The notes: generated by a model not told the origin, from the sequence alone. A DNA stretch of 64,000 nucleotides from Kocuria sp. (GCA_030454085.1 JAKDJD010000001.1:56153-120152), one strand, 5' to 3'; positions 48,073-57,275 are shown, numbered from the stretch's first letter. Numbers and translations are program-made.

Positions 48073-49518
48073 ATGGTGCGGCACGGTTGGGCCCTCCGGT
48101 GGCTCGCGGCTCTGGCGGTCGTCACGATCGCCTCGGCCGTTCCGGTCGCGGCCGCCGACGCTGAGTCGGGGCCTTCCGCGCCGTCGTCCTCCGACCGCAC
48201 GGACGAAGAGGTCAGGAAGCGTGAGTACTGGCTTGACGAACTGGGTATTCGCTCCGCGTGGAAACAAGCGACCGGAAAAGGGGTCAAGGTCGCGGTGATT
48301 GATACGGGCGTCGATGGCAATCACCAGGATCTCTCCGGCAATGTGCTGGACGGCAAGGATGTCTCCGGGGGAGGCAGCGCGGACGGCTGGAAGCCGGTCG
48401 GCGCGGAACCCGAGCACGGAACCCTCGTGGCGTCGATGATCGCTGGACACGGCCACGCGGGCCGGGAGGGCGATGCGCAACCGGGAGGCGAGCCCGGCCA
48501 GGGGCTCGGGATGATAGGTATCGCCCCCGAGGCGAACGTCGTTCCGATCTCGGTATGGCTGGGCACACAGAATCCGGGGAACGTGTCGGTAGAGGACCAG
48601 ATTCCCCGCGCGGTCGAGGAAGCGGTCGATTCCGGGGCGAAAGTCGTGAACCTCTCGGTCGGATCGTCGAAGACGGACTGGCCAGAGCGCTGGGACAAGT
48701 CATTCCAGTACGCCCAGGATCACGACGTCGTGGTGGTCGCCTCGGCGGGGAACCGGGGTTCGGGAGTGACGCAGGTGGGCGCCCCGTCGACCATTCCCGG
48801 GGTGGTTTCCGTGGGCGGCGTGGACCGCCAGGGCAAGACGTCCTGGGACTCCTCGGCGCAAGGGATTTCCTTGGCCGTTGCGGCGCCGAGCGAAGACCTC
48901 ATCGGTGCCCTGCCGAACAACAAGTACGGTCTCTGGTCCGGAACGTCCGCCTCGGCGCCGATGGTGTCGGGTCTTCTGGCGCTGATGAGGCAGAAGTACC
49001 CCGACGAGTCGTCCGCACAGATCATCCAGCGACTCATCGACACCGCCGAAGACCGCGGAGAGAAAGGCCGGGACCCGCAGTACGGATACGGGATGATCGA
49101 CCCGATGGCGGCCCTGTCGCGCGATGAGGATGTCTCCGGCACGCGCAAGAATCCTCTGGGATCCGTGGCGTCCTGGGCCAAGGTCCATCGCAGGGCGGAC
49201 CCGACGGACGAGCCCAGCGAACCCCCTGTTGAAGAACACCAAGCCGGGGAGCGCATAGACCCCGTGGCAGCTCCTGAGCCCGCGCCGGGAAACCACGTGA
49301 ATCTGCTGTTGCCGATCGGTCTCATCGCCGCCGTGGCCGGATGGATGTGGCTGCTGGCCTCCGGGACGGTCGCTCGGCTACGACGCGTGCTGGGGTCGCC
49401 GCCCCACCCGCCGATGCGGATTTTGGCCGAGAGTTTGGGATGGACCAGACGGCGGACGAAGGCCGAACGCACCGAAACGAAAGAACGCAGGTCAGATTTC
49501 TGGGGCCCGAGGCAATAA
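48073..49518 (+). CDS. Membrane-anchored subtilase (mycosin-like S8 protease)
   Basis: 481 residues. Signal peptide (~1-28), catalytic D77 (VIDTGVDG), H115 (PEHGTLVAS), S292 (SGTSASAP) intact; C-terminal membrane helix at ~411-433 and a basic cytosolic tail. Domain order resembles mycosins (MycP) of type VII secretion, but no ESX genes are in the window, so an envelope maturation protease is a safer call. A Gly-rich insert lies at ~125-140 (HAGREGDAQPGGEPGQG). Starts 3 nt after ppx. Confidence 0.9.
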   Translation: MVRHGWALRWLAALAVVTIASAVPVAAADAESGPSAPSSSDRTDEEVRKREYWLDELGIRSAWKQATGKGVKVAVIDTGVDGNHQDLSGNVLDGKDVSGGGSADGWKPVGAEPEHGTLVASMIAGHGHAGREGDAQPGGEPGQGLGMIGIAPEANVVPISVWLGTQNPGNVSVEDQIPRAVEEAVDSGAKVVNLSVGSSKTDWPERWDKSFQYAQDHDVVVVASAGNRGSGVTQVGAPSTIPGVVSVGGVDRQGKTSWDSSAQGISLAVAAPSEDLIGALPNNKYGLWSGTSASAPMVSGLLALMRQKYPDESSAQIIQRLIDTAEDRGEKGRDPQYGYGMIDPMAALSRDEDVSGTRKNPLGSVASWAKVHRRADPTDEPSEPPVEEHQAGERIDPVAAPEPAPGNHVNLLLPIGLIAAVAGWMWLLASGTVARLRRVLGSPPHPPMRILAESLGWTRRRTKAERTETKERRSDFWGPRQ

Positions 49519-49604
49519 ATCGGTGAAACCCGAATGGCGGCGTAAGGTCTTTGGTGACAACATTGGGAGTCGAGACCCTCGCAGTCCACGTGTATCCAAG
49601 GGAG

Positions 49605-49617
49605 TAGCATTTCTACC
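49605..49617 (+). promoter_or_regulatory. Leaderless promoter of ndh, TAGCAT-N7-ATG
   Basis: TAGCAT at 49605-49610 is exactly 7 nt before ATG 49618. The nearest purine-rich run (AAGGGAG) is 13 nt upstream, too far for a ribosome site. Confidence 0.6.
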
Positions 49618-51003
49618 ATGTCTTTTAACCAAGTTGCGAATGACCGCCCTCGTATTCTCATCGTCGGCGGCGGATACGTCGGCTTCACCGTTGCTAGCAA
49701 GATCCAGAAGGCCATCAAGGCCTCGGGCGGCGTCGTGACCGTGGTGGATCCCAACCCCTACATGACTTACCTTCCCTTCCTGCCAGAGGTAGCTGCCGGA
49801 AACGTCGAGGGGCGCCACGCGACCGTACCGCTGCGCCAGCACCTGCAGGACTGCGAGATCCTGGGTGCCAAGGTCGAGAAGATCGATCACGAGTCCAAGA
49901 CGGCCACCGTGCGCGGCAACGACGACGGCGACACCTACGAACTCAAGTACGACCAGGTGGTCATCGGCGCGGGCTCCGTGACCCGCGCCTTCCCGATCCC
50001 CGGTCTGGCCGAGAACGCGATCGGCATGAAGACGATCGAGGAAGCCGTGCACGTCCGCAACTGGGTCCTCGACCGCATCGAGACCGCCTCCTTGCTCAAG
50101 GATGAAGCCGCTCGACGTCGGGCACTGACCTTTGTGGTGGTCGGCGGCGGGTTCGCCGGCGTCGAGACCATCGCCGAACTGGAGGACATGGCTCGGGCCG
50201 CGGTGGCGCGCAACTCGCGCCTGCGGGTCTCCGACCTCCGTTTCGTGATGGTCGAGGCCATGGGGCGCATCATGCCCGAGGTCCCCGAGGACCGGGCCGA
50301 ATCCGTGGTCGCCCACCTGCGTTCCCGCGGCATCGAGGTTCTGCTCAACACGTCCCTGGGCGAGGTCGACGGGGATACCTGCAAGCTCATCAACATGGGA
50401 GACAAGTCTCCGGCGGGTGAGGTCGAGACTCAGACCCTGATCTGGACCGCCGGAGTCATGGCGGCACCGTTCCTGAAGCAGTCGACGTTGCCGATCGACG
50501 AGCGCGGACGTGTTCGAGTGGGCGCAGACCTGCGCGTGACCGGTGACGACGGTGTGGTCGAGGGTGCGTGGGCGGCAGGCGACAACGCCGCCGTTCCGGA
50601 CCTGACCGGCAAGGGCGTGGGGGGCTTCTGCGTTCCCAACGCTCAGCACGCTTCGCGCCAGGCCGTGACCCTGGCTGAGAACATCATGGCCGCCCGCAAT
50701 GGTGGAGAGCTCAAGGACTACTACCACGAGAACCTCGGTGCTGTTGCCGGGCTGGGCGTCTACAAGGGCGTGGCCAATATCAAGGGCCGTTCCTTCGAAG
50801 GGCCCCTGGCATGGCTCATGCACCGCGGCTACCACGGGATGGCCATCCCGACCGTCGAGCGAACCACGCGCGTGGCCGCGAACTGGGTGCTCAGCACGGT
50901 CTTCGGGCGGGACACCTCGCCGATCCGGAACGAGCGGACCCCGCGTCGGCCTTTCGAGGAGGCCACGGGTATCGCACCGAAGGAAGAAAAGGCGCGCATC
51001 TGA
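49618..51003 (+). CDS. ndh: Type II NADH dehydrogenase (Ndh)
   Basis: 461 residues. Two dinucleotide folds, FAD IVGGGYVGFTVA near 15 and NADH VVVGGGFAGVETIAEL near 173; WAAGDNAAVPD holds FAD, and the C-terminal third contains the membrane-associated amphipathic helix region (LAWLMHRGYHGMAIPT). Feeds electrons from NADH to menaquinone without proton pumping, parallel to the Sdh complex here. Ends with a good terminator. Confidence 0.96.
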   Translation: MSFNQVANDRPRILIVGGGYVGFTVASKIQKAIKASGGVVTVVDPNPYMTYLPFLPEVAAGNVEGRHATVPLRQHLQDCEILGAKVEKIDHESKTATVRGNDDGDTYELKYDQVVIGAGSVTRAFPIPGLAENAIGMKTIEEAVHVRNWVLDRIETASLLKDEAARRRALTFVVVGGGFAGVETIAELEDMARAAVARNSRLRVSDLRFVMVEAMGRIMPEVPEDRAESVVAHLRSRGIEVLLNTSLGEVDGDTCKLINMGDKSPAGEVETQTLIWTAGVMAAPFLKQSTLPIDERGRVRVGADLRVTGDDGVVEGAWAAGDNAAVPDLTGKGVGGFCVPNAQHASRQAVTLAENIMAARNGGELKDYYHENLGAVAGLGVYKGVANIKGRSFEGPLAWLMHRGYHGMAIPTVERTTRVAANWVLSTVFGRDTSPIRNERTPRRPFEEATGIAPKEEKARI

Positions 51004-51043
51004 TCCATGATCCCGTCCTCGTGACGGTCGACAGCTGACCTAT

Positions 51044-51077
51044 GCACCCCGCACCTTCCTGGGAAGGTGCGGGGTGC
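51044..51077 (+). terminator. Hairpin after ndh
   Basis: A 15-16-bp perfect stem (51044-51059 with 51062-51077) around CTGG, followed by GTTTC. It ends only 5 nt before the tRNA gene. Confidence 0.8.
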
Positions 51078-51082
51078 GTTTC

Positions 51083-51156
51083 GCCCCAGTAGCCCAATCG
51101 GCAGAGGCAGCGGACTTAAAATCCGTCCAGTGTGGGTTCGAGCCCCACCTGGGGCA
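51083..51156 (+). tRNA. tRNA-Leu(UAA) candidate with short variable loop
   Basis: Acceptor GCCCCAG/CTGGGGC, D arm with GCC/GGC and CAATCGGCAGA loop, anticodon arm GCGGA-CTTAAAA-TCCGT, T arm GTGGG-TTCGAGC-CCCAC, discriminator A. The anticodon is UAA, read as Leu. 74 nt; variable region is only CCAGT, so it is type I and not the type II form normal for tRNA-Leu. CCA is not fully encoded (ACC then G). No second tRNA nearby. Confidence 0.88.
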
Positions 51157-51230
51157 CCGCGCATCGCTCGATGCTCTCTCCCGAGAGCGGAATCCCGGGC
51201 TCTCGCCTGCCGCCACCTCGCGGAAATCTG

Positions 51231-51236
51231 TAGAAT
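51231..51236 (+). promoter_or_regulatory. Putative -10 before the Bax inhibitor gene
   Basis: TAGAAT, about 85 nt before the start at 51322. No clear -35. Confidence 0.4.
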
Positions 51237-51321
51237 GGACGAAATCCCGGGTTCGCACGGGCCGAGCCGCTCGCAGTGTCGCGCGATTCGGGAGTCCACC
51301 GCTTGAGAATCGAGGAATCCC

Positions 51322-52173
51322 ATGGGACGTGGAAATCCCCTGATCAGGCGCATGAACAATGATGCGCAGCGAAATGACCATGCTTATGCCGGCCAGTCGC
51401 AGTACGGCCGGAATCCCAACGCTTCGCAGGGCGGCGGTGACGCCGCATATGGGCAGGCTCCGAGTGCGGCCTCCCTGAACCAGATGTACAACGCCCCCTC
51501 GGCCACTCCTGCGGACACGCAGCGGGCCACGATGGACGACGTCGTCGTCAAGACCCTCAGCATGCTGGGTCTCATCGCCGTCGGCGGTGCGGTCGGTTGG
51601 TTCCTGGGAGGCATCGCTGCCCTCTTCGGAATCATCGGTTTCGTGCTCGCCCTGGTCGTGATCTTCAAGCGCAAGACTTCGCCCGCGCTCGTGATGAGCT
51701 ACGCGGTCTGCGAGGGACTCTTCCTCGGTGGCATCTCCCGTGTCTTCGAGACCCAATTCGGCGGCATCGTGCTGATGGCCGTGGTCTCCACGCTGGTCGT
51801 TTTCCTCGGAATGCTTGCACTGTACGCGAAGGCCGGGGTCCGTATCACCGGCAAGGCGGCGAAGGTCTTGGCCATCGGGATGGTTGCCTACCTCGTGTTC
51901 ATCGTCGGCAACCTCATCTTCGGGGCCTTCACCGGTTCTTCGATGCGGGATGTCACCGTTTTCGGAATTCCGCTCGGGATCATCATCGGCCTGTTGGCCG
52001 TGGTCATGGCCTGCGCGTGCCTCATCCAGGACTTCCAGAACATCGACAACGCCCTCCGCGCGGGTGTTCCGCAGAAGGAATCGTGGCGACTGGCCTTCGG
52101 CCTCATCGTGACCCTCGTGTGGCTGTACGTCGAGATTCTGCGTCTGCTCAGCTACTTCATGCCACGAAACTAG
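51322..52173 (+). CDS. Bax inhibitor-1 / YccA family membrane protein
   Basis: 283 residues. ~75-residue Asn/Gln/Ala-rich N-terminus, then seven helices. SYAVCEGLFLGGISRVFE and LIQDFQNIDNALRAGVPQKESWRLAFGLIVTLVWLYVEILRLL are family signatures (the latter with paired Asp residues of the pH-sensing diaspartyl pair). Some members act as proton-linked calcium leak channels; role here unknown. ATG 51322 or ATG 51352. Confidence 0.92.
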   Translation: MGRGNPLIRRMNNDAQRNDHAYAGQSQYGRNPNASQGGGDAAYGQAPSAASLNQMYNAPSATPADTQRATMDDVVVKTLSMLGLIAVGGAVGWFLGGIAALFGIIGFVLALVVIFKRKTSPALVMSYAVCEGLFLGGISRVFETQFGGIVLMAVVSTLVVFLGMLALYAKAGVRITGKAAKVLAIGMVAYLVFIVGNLIFGAFTGSSMRDVTVFGIPLGIIIGLLAVVMACACLIQDFQNIDNALRAGVPQKESWRLAFGLIVTLVWLYVEILRLLSYFMPRN

Positions 52174-52203
52174 CCGCATCTTCGGGACGCATCGTCCCCT
52201 GAC

Positions 52204-52234
52204 ACGAGGCCTCGCCCTTTGGGCGGGGCCTCGT
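52204..52234 (+). terminator. Terminator after the Bax inhibitor gene
   Basis: ACGAGGCCTCGCCC / GGGCGGGGCCTCGT with one G-T wobble and a 3-nt loop, followed by T-rich TGTTGTTT. Good intrinsic terminator. Confidence 0.85.
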
Positions 52235-52263
52235 TGTTGTTTCCCCTGATCGCAACCCGTCCG

Positions 52264-52276
52264 TATGATGAAATCC
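52264..52276 (+). promoter_or_regulatory. Leaderless promoter, TATGAT-N7-ATG
   Basis: TATGAT at 52264-52269, 7 nt, then ATG 52277. No ribosome site. This picks ATG 52277 over ATG 52265 and 52268. Confidence 0.62.
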
Positions 52277-53635
52277 ATGAGCTCTCGTTCGAACGTGACA
52301 GCAGACAACATTTCGGAAGTCCACTTGGACAGGAAGGAGTCGTCCGATCGTCCCTCCGGCGCACCGGACATTCCTTTCGCGCTGAATGTCGCGGCCGCGT
52401 GGTCGTGGAGGGTCATCGTGATCCTGGCGACGGCCGCCGCTCTCGTGTACCTGTGCCGTTCGATCAGCACGGTGATCGTGGCCGTTCTCGTGGCCGCGTT
52501 GCTGGCGGGACTGCTCTCGCCGTTCGTGCTCTGGTTCCGCAGCAAGAAGATCCGGGCCGGATTCGCGACCGCGATCGTCGAGCTCGGCGGCATCCTGGTG
52601 GTCCTGGGCCTTCTGACGGTCGTGGGGCAGCAGCTCATCAAAGGTTTCACGGAGCTCTCGGACCAAGTGGTGGTCGGCTACCAGAAGCTCATGAGCTGGT
52701 TGTCGGACGGGCCCCTGCAGGTGTCGGTCGACCAGGTCGACCACGCCATCAGTTCACTGACCACCACGGTCAAGGAGAACTCGAGTCAGCTCATGAGCGG
52801 GGCGGCGGCCGTCGGATCGACAGCCGGCGAGGTCGGTACCGGGTTGCTGATCATGCTCTTCACCCTGATCTTCTTCCTCCTGGAGGGGGAGAAGATCTGG
52901 CTCTTCCTGCTCAAATTCGTGCCCAGAAAGGCCAGAACCGCTGTCAACGGCGCCGGACGCCGGGGGTGGCATTCCCTCGTCTCTTACGCCCGTGTGCAGG
53001 TCCTGGTGGCTTTCGTCGACGCCGTCGGGATCGGCCTGGCGGCCTTGATCCTGGGCGTGCCGCTCGCGTTCCCGCTGGGTGTGCTGGTGTTCCTGAGTTC
53101 GTTCATCCCGGTCGTGGGAGCGCTCGTCTCGGGTGCGGTGGCTGTGCTCCTGGCGCTCGTCGCCAATGGGCCGATCAACGCCGTGATCATGCTCGCGGCG
53201 GTGTTGCTGGTGCAGCAGGTCGAGTCGCATATTCTGCAACCGCTGGTCATGGGTAAGGCCGTTTCCCTCCACCCCTTGGCGGTTGTGCTCGCGGTCGCCC
53301 TGGGTTCCATGGTTCTCGGCATCATCGGTGCCCTGTTCGCGGTCCCCGTGCTGGCGGTCGTCAACACCGTGGTCCGCTATCTGGCCAATCGGGAGTGGGA
53401 GACCGACTCGAACATCCGCACCACGCCGTACGCTTTCGACTGGGAGATACAGCGTGCGCAGAAAAAGTCGGCCGGCCAGAAGGTCAAGGAGAGACTGTCG
53501 TCGGCGGCCAAGAGCCGGAGCAACGGATCGGACAACGGCTCCGCCGGGGACGGTTCCCCGGACCAGGACGCACCCGAGGTCCAGAACGCGGACGACCACG
53601 CCCGCCGTTCGACCGGCTCGGCGACCGAGCAGTAG
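52277..53635 (+). CDS. AI-2E family transporter (UPF0118/PerM superfamily)
   Basis: 452 residues, about eight helices. FTLIFFLLEGEKIWLFLLKFVPRK, SFIPVVGALVSGAVAVLLALV, and VESHILQPLVMGKAVSLHPLAVV are typical of Pfam AI-2E_transport. The last ~85 residues are polar, Ser/Asp-rich. The family name comes from one member proposed to export autoinducer-2; the substrate is not known here. Confidence 0.9.
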   Translation: MSSRSNVTADNISEVHLDRKESSDRPSGAPDIPFALNVAAAWSWRVIVILATAAALVYLCRSISTVIVAVLVAALLAGLLSPFVLWFRSKKIRAGFATAIVELGGILVVLGLLTVVGQQLIKGFTELSDQVVVGYQKLMSWLSDGPLQVSVDQVDHAISSLTTTVKENSSQLMSGAAAVGSTAGEVGTGLLIMLFTLIFFLLEGEKIWLFLLKFVPRKARTAVNGAGRRGWHSLVSYARVQVLVAFVDAVGIGLAALILGVPLAFPLGVLVFLSSFIPVVGALVSGAVAVLLALVANGPINAVIMLAAVLLVQQVESHILQPLVMGKAVSLHPLAVVLAVALGSMVLGIIGALFAVPVLAVVNTVVRYLANREWETDSNIRTTPYAFDWEIQRAQKKSAGQKVKERLSSAAKSRSNGSDNGSAGDGSPDQDAPEVQNADDHARRSTGSATEQ

Positions 53636-53690
53636 CCTATAGGGTGGGCCAAAACCCACTACCTCCACCGTCCGCAGTAAGGATGAATCA

Positions 53691-54941
53691 GTGACTCCCT
53701 TGGAAGATCTTCCTGTCCATGTCGAGGACATCGCGCAGGCCACACGGCTTGTGGAGGGGACCATTGAGAGGACTCCCATTGCGCACTCGCGGGCCCTGGA
53801 ACGCAAGATCGGTTCTCCGGTCCATCTCAAGTGTGAGAACCTCCAAAGGTCGGGTTCTTTCAAGGTCCGTGGGGCGTATAACCGGATAGCGCAACTCAGC
53901 GACGCAGACAAGGCGTCGGGAGTCGTCGCCGCCTCGGCCGGCAACCATGCTCAGGGTGTTGCCCTGGCGGCGTCGAAACTGGGTATCACGGCGCGTATCT
54001 ACATGCCCCAGGGCGCTGCCCTCCCCAAGATCGCGGCGACCCAGGACCACGGGGCGGAGGTCATCCTCCATGGCGACAACGTGGATGAGGCCCTGGCCGA
54101 AGCCCAGAGATACGCGGACGAGACGGGCGCCGTCTTCGTGCACCCTTTCGACAACAAGCACATCATCGCCGGTCAGGGAACTCTGGGTGCCGAGATCATC
54201 GACCAGGTCCCGGACGTGGACACGATCATCACCGGCGTGGGCGGCGGCGGTCTGCTGGCCGGTGTTGCCGTCGCGGCCAAGAGTCACGAGGCGAGGACCG
54301 GAAAGAAGATTCGAGTCATAGGCGTCCAGGCCGAGCACGCGGCCGCATACCCGCCGTCTCTCGCCGCAGACGCCCTCGTTCCCCTCAAGAAGGTATCGAC
54401 CATCGCCGACGGCATCGCCGTGGGGCGCCCCGGACAGATGCCGTTCTCGATCATCAAGGAATTGGTCGACGACGTCGTCACCGTGTCGGAGGACGACCTG
54501 GCCCGAGCCCTGATCTTCCTCATCGAGCGCAACAAGCTCGTGGTCGAGCCGGCCGGAGCGGTCGGCGTCGCGGCCCTCATGAACGGCAAGCTCAACGAGA
54601 AGTTCGGCAATCTCGGGTCGACCGTATGCCTCCTCTCCGGCGGCAATATCGACCCCATGCTGATGCTCAAAGTGATCCAGCGTGGTCTGTCCGCAGCGGG
54701 ACGGTACCTGACCGTCAAGATCATGCTGACCGACCACCCGGGCGAGCTGAGGGACATTTCCCGAATCATTTCGGAGTGCGACGCCAATGTGACCGGTGTG
54801 GACCACACCCGCGTCGGCGGTTCTTTGTCGATGGGGGACGTCTCCATCACGATCGACATGGAGACGAAGGGGGAGGAGCACAGCAACGAGGTGCTCCAGG
54901 CCCTCGAAGCCGAAGGCTTTACCCCGATGGTCGTCGGCTGA
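53691..54941 (+). CDS. ilvA: Threonine ammonia-lyase
   Basis: Deaminates L-threonine to 2-oxobutyrate. 416 residues: PLP Lys58 in LQRSGSFKVRGAYN, SAGNHAQGVA, PLP phosphate loop GVGGGGLLAG, and a C-terminal ACT domain (IMLTDHPGELRDISRII, SITIDMET). Length and single ACT domain fit the catabolic TdcB/short IlvA form; biosynthetic or catabolic role cannot be decided. GTG 53691 with AAGGA 7 nt upstream. Confidence 0.93.
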   Translation: MTPLEDLPVHVEDIAQATRLVEGTIERTPIAHSRALERKIGSPVHLKCENLQRSGSFKVRGAYNRIAQLSDADKASGVVAASAGNHAQGVALAASKLGITARIYMPQGAALPKIAATQDHGAEVILHGDNVDEALAEAQRYADETGAVFVHPFDNKHIIAGQGTLGAEIIDQVPDVDTIITGVGGGGLLAGVAVAAKSHEARTGKKIRVIGVQAEHAAAYPPSLAADALVPLKKVSTIADGIAVGRPGQMPFSIIKELVDDVVTVSEDDLARALIFLIERNKLVVEPAGAVGVAALMNGKLNEKFGNLGSTVCLLSGGNIDPMLMLKVIQRGLSAAGRYLTVKIMLTDHPGELRDISRIISECDANVTGVDHTRVGGSLSMGDVSITIDMETKGEEHSNEVLQALEAEGFTPMVVG

Positions 54942-55009
54942 GAGACGCTTCGGCGGCCGACGGCGGCCGGGCGGCTCCCGCGTTCTTCCACAGTTCCTCT
55001 CCGAGGCAA

Positions 55010-55046
55010 AAAAATCCGGTCCCGCACCTGGCGGGACCGGATTTTT
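55010..55046. terminator. Bidirectional terminator between ilvA and greA
   Basis: AAAAATCCGGTCCCGC / GCGGGACCGGATTTTT, perfect 16-bp stem, 5-nt loop, with A and T runs on both ends, so it works for both convergent genes. Confidence 0.92.
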
Positions 55047-55066
55047 ATGACGTCTGGGTCGAAGGA

Positions 55067-55567
55067 TCAGTAAGGCTTGGCCGACAGAACCTTGAGGGGG
55101 ATGTCCTTGCCGTTCGGGGCCTTGTAGGACAGCTCGTCGCCGACCTTGTGGCCGTGGATGGCCTGGCCCATGGGCGACTTCTCGGAAAAGACCTGGATGT
55201 CCTGGTCGCCCACGAGGGTCTCTGCGACCTCGCGGCTGCCGAGGAGGAAGGTCAGCTTCTTGCCGCCGATTTCGGCCTCCACCAGCATGCCGGATTCGAC
55301 GACGCCGTCGTCCGCGGGCTTGGCGCCGACCTCGGCGTTCTCAAGCAGGTAGCGCAGCTGGGAGATGCGGCCCTCGTTCTTGCCCTGCTCTTCCTTGGCC
55401 GCGTGGTAGCCACCGTTCTCACGCAGATCGCCCTCGTCTCGAGCGGCCTCGATGCGATCGACGATTTCCTGGCGCTTCGGGCCTTCGCGCTCATCGAGTT
55501 CCGCCTGCAGGCGGTCGTAGGCCTCCTGAGTGAGCCACGTGCCGTTTTCGGTGGTTTCTTCTGACAT
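55067..55567 (-). CDS. greA: Transcription elongation factor GreA
   Basis: Rescues backtracked RNA polymerase by stimulating transcript cleavage. 166 residues: long N-terminal coiled coil with the acidic tip DEGDLRENGGYHAAKEEQG (Asp/Glu pair intact), then FKBP-like C-terminal domain (FSEKSPMGQAIHGHKVGDEL). AAGGAG 5 nt before ATG 55567. Upstream DUF4307 and divergent mca are in the usual actinobacterial order. Confidence 0.97.
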   Translation of the reverse strand: MSEETTENGTWLTQEAYDRLQAELDEREGPKRQEIVDRIEAARDEGDLRENGGYHAAKEEQGKNEGRISQLRYLLENAEVGAKPADDGVVESGMLVEAEIGGKKLTFLLGSREVAETLVGDQDIQVFSEKSPMGQAIHGHKVGDELSYKAPNGKDIPLKVLSAKPY

Positions 55568-55742
55568 GATGTCTCCTTGGTGTGACACCGCAGCCACGGA
55601 CGTTCCGTGGTGGTTCCGGCGGGCGGTTTCCCTCCTGCGCGGCGTCTGTACGGATAGATAAAACCCGCCCGGGCAAACCCGTGGCGGGAGACGTCAAGGT
55701 TCCATTGTAGCTAGTGACGTACGGAACTGAAAACCTGCCGAC

Positions 55743-56156
55743 TTAGTCCGCTGACCAGCAGGATTCCACGGTCGCGGTGTGCGCTTGGGACGTGGTGCGC
55801 AGGTTGACCCGATGGGACGACGTGTCGTTGTTGAGCTGGTCCGCGGGGACCTTGCCGACGGTGATTTCTTTCCACCCGACGATTGCGTGCTGGTCATTCA
55901 GGGCCTGGATCGCGCAGGTCACGGTCTCGTCATCGTCCTTGGTCAGCTCGAAGTCCATGGTCACCGAGTCGGCCCGCGAATCGTCGAAGCTGACCTCCTT
56001 GTAGGAGGGTGCGTGGGAATTGCCGTAGGCCAGCCATGCGACGAACGCCATGCACACGACCACTGCAAGGGCCGCAACGGCCCACCACGTGCGTTTGGAG
56101 AGGTGACGCGCAGAACGGCCCTTGCCGTAACGCTGGTCTAGAGTGGTAGTGGTCAA
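55743..56156 (-). CDS. DUF4307 membrane protein
   Basis: 137 residues. Charged N-terminus (LDQRYGKGRSARHLSKRTWW), one helix at ~25-45, then a beta-rich extracytoplasmic domain with two Cys (TCAIQALNDQ; VESCW) that may pair. The family is found between greA and mca in actinobacteria (Rv1081c in M. tuberculosis); function unknown. TTG 56156 is the only good start. Confidence 0.85.
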   Translation of the reverse strand: MTTTTLDQRYGKGRSARHLSKRTWWAVAALAVVVCMAFVAWLAYGNSHAPSYKEVSFDDSRADSVTMDFELTKDDDETVTCAIQALNDQHAIVGWKEITVGKVPADQLNNDTSSHRVNLRTTSQAHTATVESCWSAD

Positions 56157-56248
56157 TTTTCGACGAACCTGTTCATAGTCTGCGGGACCGTTCGGCCGGC
56201 GCGCACACGGACGTGGAGCGCGGCGAACGGCGGCCGGGAATTACTCTC

Positions 56249-56254
56249 TACTGT
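56249..56254 (+). promoter_or_regulatory. Putative -10 of mca
   Basis: TACTGT, 25 nt before the GTG used for mca; ATG 56265 also lies downstream of it. Confidence 0.4.
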
Positions 56255-56279
56255 ATCGAAAAGAATGAGGTGTCAGTAC

Positions 56280-57275
56280 GTGACAAGCGCTCAGGAATCC
56301 GACGCGACGCAACCGACGGGCTCGGTGCAGCACCAGCTCGAGTCGGACTGCACGGGCCTGAGGATCCTTGCGGTTCACGCCCATCCCGACGACGAATCCA
56401 GCAAAGGTGCGGCGTCGATGGCAGCTTATGCCCGGCGTGGCGCCCGCGTGATGGTTGTCTCGTGCACCGGCGGGGAGCGCGGATCGATTCTCAACCCCGG
56501 CGTCGAAGAAAACCGAAGGTCGCATTGGGACCTGGCCGGGCTGCGTCACCGAGAGATGGCGGGAGCCCGCGAGGCGCTCGGCGTGGAGCACCGGTGGCTG
56601 GGATTCATGGACTCCGGACTGCCCGAGGGCGATCCCTTGCCGCCTCTGCCCTGGGGTTGCTTTGCGAAGACCCCGCTCGAGCGTGCCGCTGCGCCGCTGG
56701 TTCGCATCGTTCGGGAATTCCGCCCGCACGTCATCTTGGCCTACGACGAGAACGGCGGGTATCCGCATCCCGACCACATCATGGCCCACAAGGTCGCTGC
56801 TGAGGCGTGGGAGGCCTCGGGCGACCCGCGCCGTTACATCGCCGAGGGGGACGCGTGGGAACCGCTCAAGCTCTACTACGACCGTGCCTTCGACGTCGAT
56901 CGGTTCAAGGCACTGCATGAGGCCCTGGAAGCGCGAGGTATGCACTCGCCGTTCGCCGAACGCATCGCCCGGTTCGCCGAGTCGGAGCCCGAAGGAGCGC
57001 CGCCGGTGTCCCGCCACCAGACCACGACCCGCATTCCGTGCGCAGACTGCTTCGACGTGCGTGACCAAGCCTTGAAGTCCCACGTGTCACAGGTCGACCC
57101 GGACGGTTTCTTCTTTGCCGTCAGCAACGACCTCCAGCGCGAAATCTGGCCGTACGAGGACTACGTACTGGCCGCAAGCAGGGTCGAGGCGAATCTCCCG
57201 GAGTACGACTTCGCCGAGGGCATCGACTACCGCCAGACACCGGAGACTCGCAGAGGAAATGACCAGACCGCATGA
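56280..57275 (+). CDS. mca: Mycothiol S-conjugate amidase
   Basis: Cleaves mycothiol conjugates of toxins to mercapturates, a detoxification step special to actinobacteria. 331 residues. Zinc motif HAHPDDESSKGAASMA (H35, D38), VVSCTGGERG, and GGYPHPDHIMAH are typical; the longer insert around the C-terminus (AVSNDLQREIWPYEDYVLA) separates it from MshB. GTG 56280 has GAGG 9 nt upstream; ATG 56265 is the alternative. ATGA overlap with the next gene. Confidence 0.95.
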   Translation: MTSAQESDATQPTGSVQHQLESDCTGLRILAVHAHPDDESSKGAASMAAYARRGARVMVVSCTGGERGSILNPGVEENRRSHWDLAGLRHREMAGAREALGVEHRWLGFMDSGLPEGDPLPPLPWGCFAKTPLERAAAPLVRIVREFRPHVILAYDENGGYPHPDHIMAHKVAAEAWEASGDPRRYIAEGDAWEPLKLYYDRAFDVDRFKALHEALEARGMHSPFAERIARFAESEPEGAPPVSRHQTTTRIPCADCFDVRDQALKSHVSQVDPDGFFFAVSNDLQREIWPYEDYVLAASRVEANLPEYDFAEGIDYRQTPETRRGNDQTA

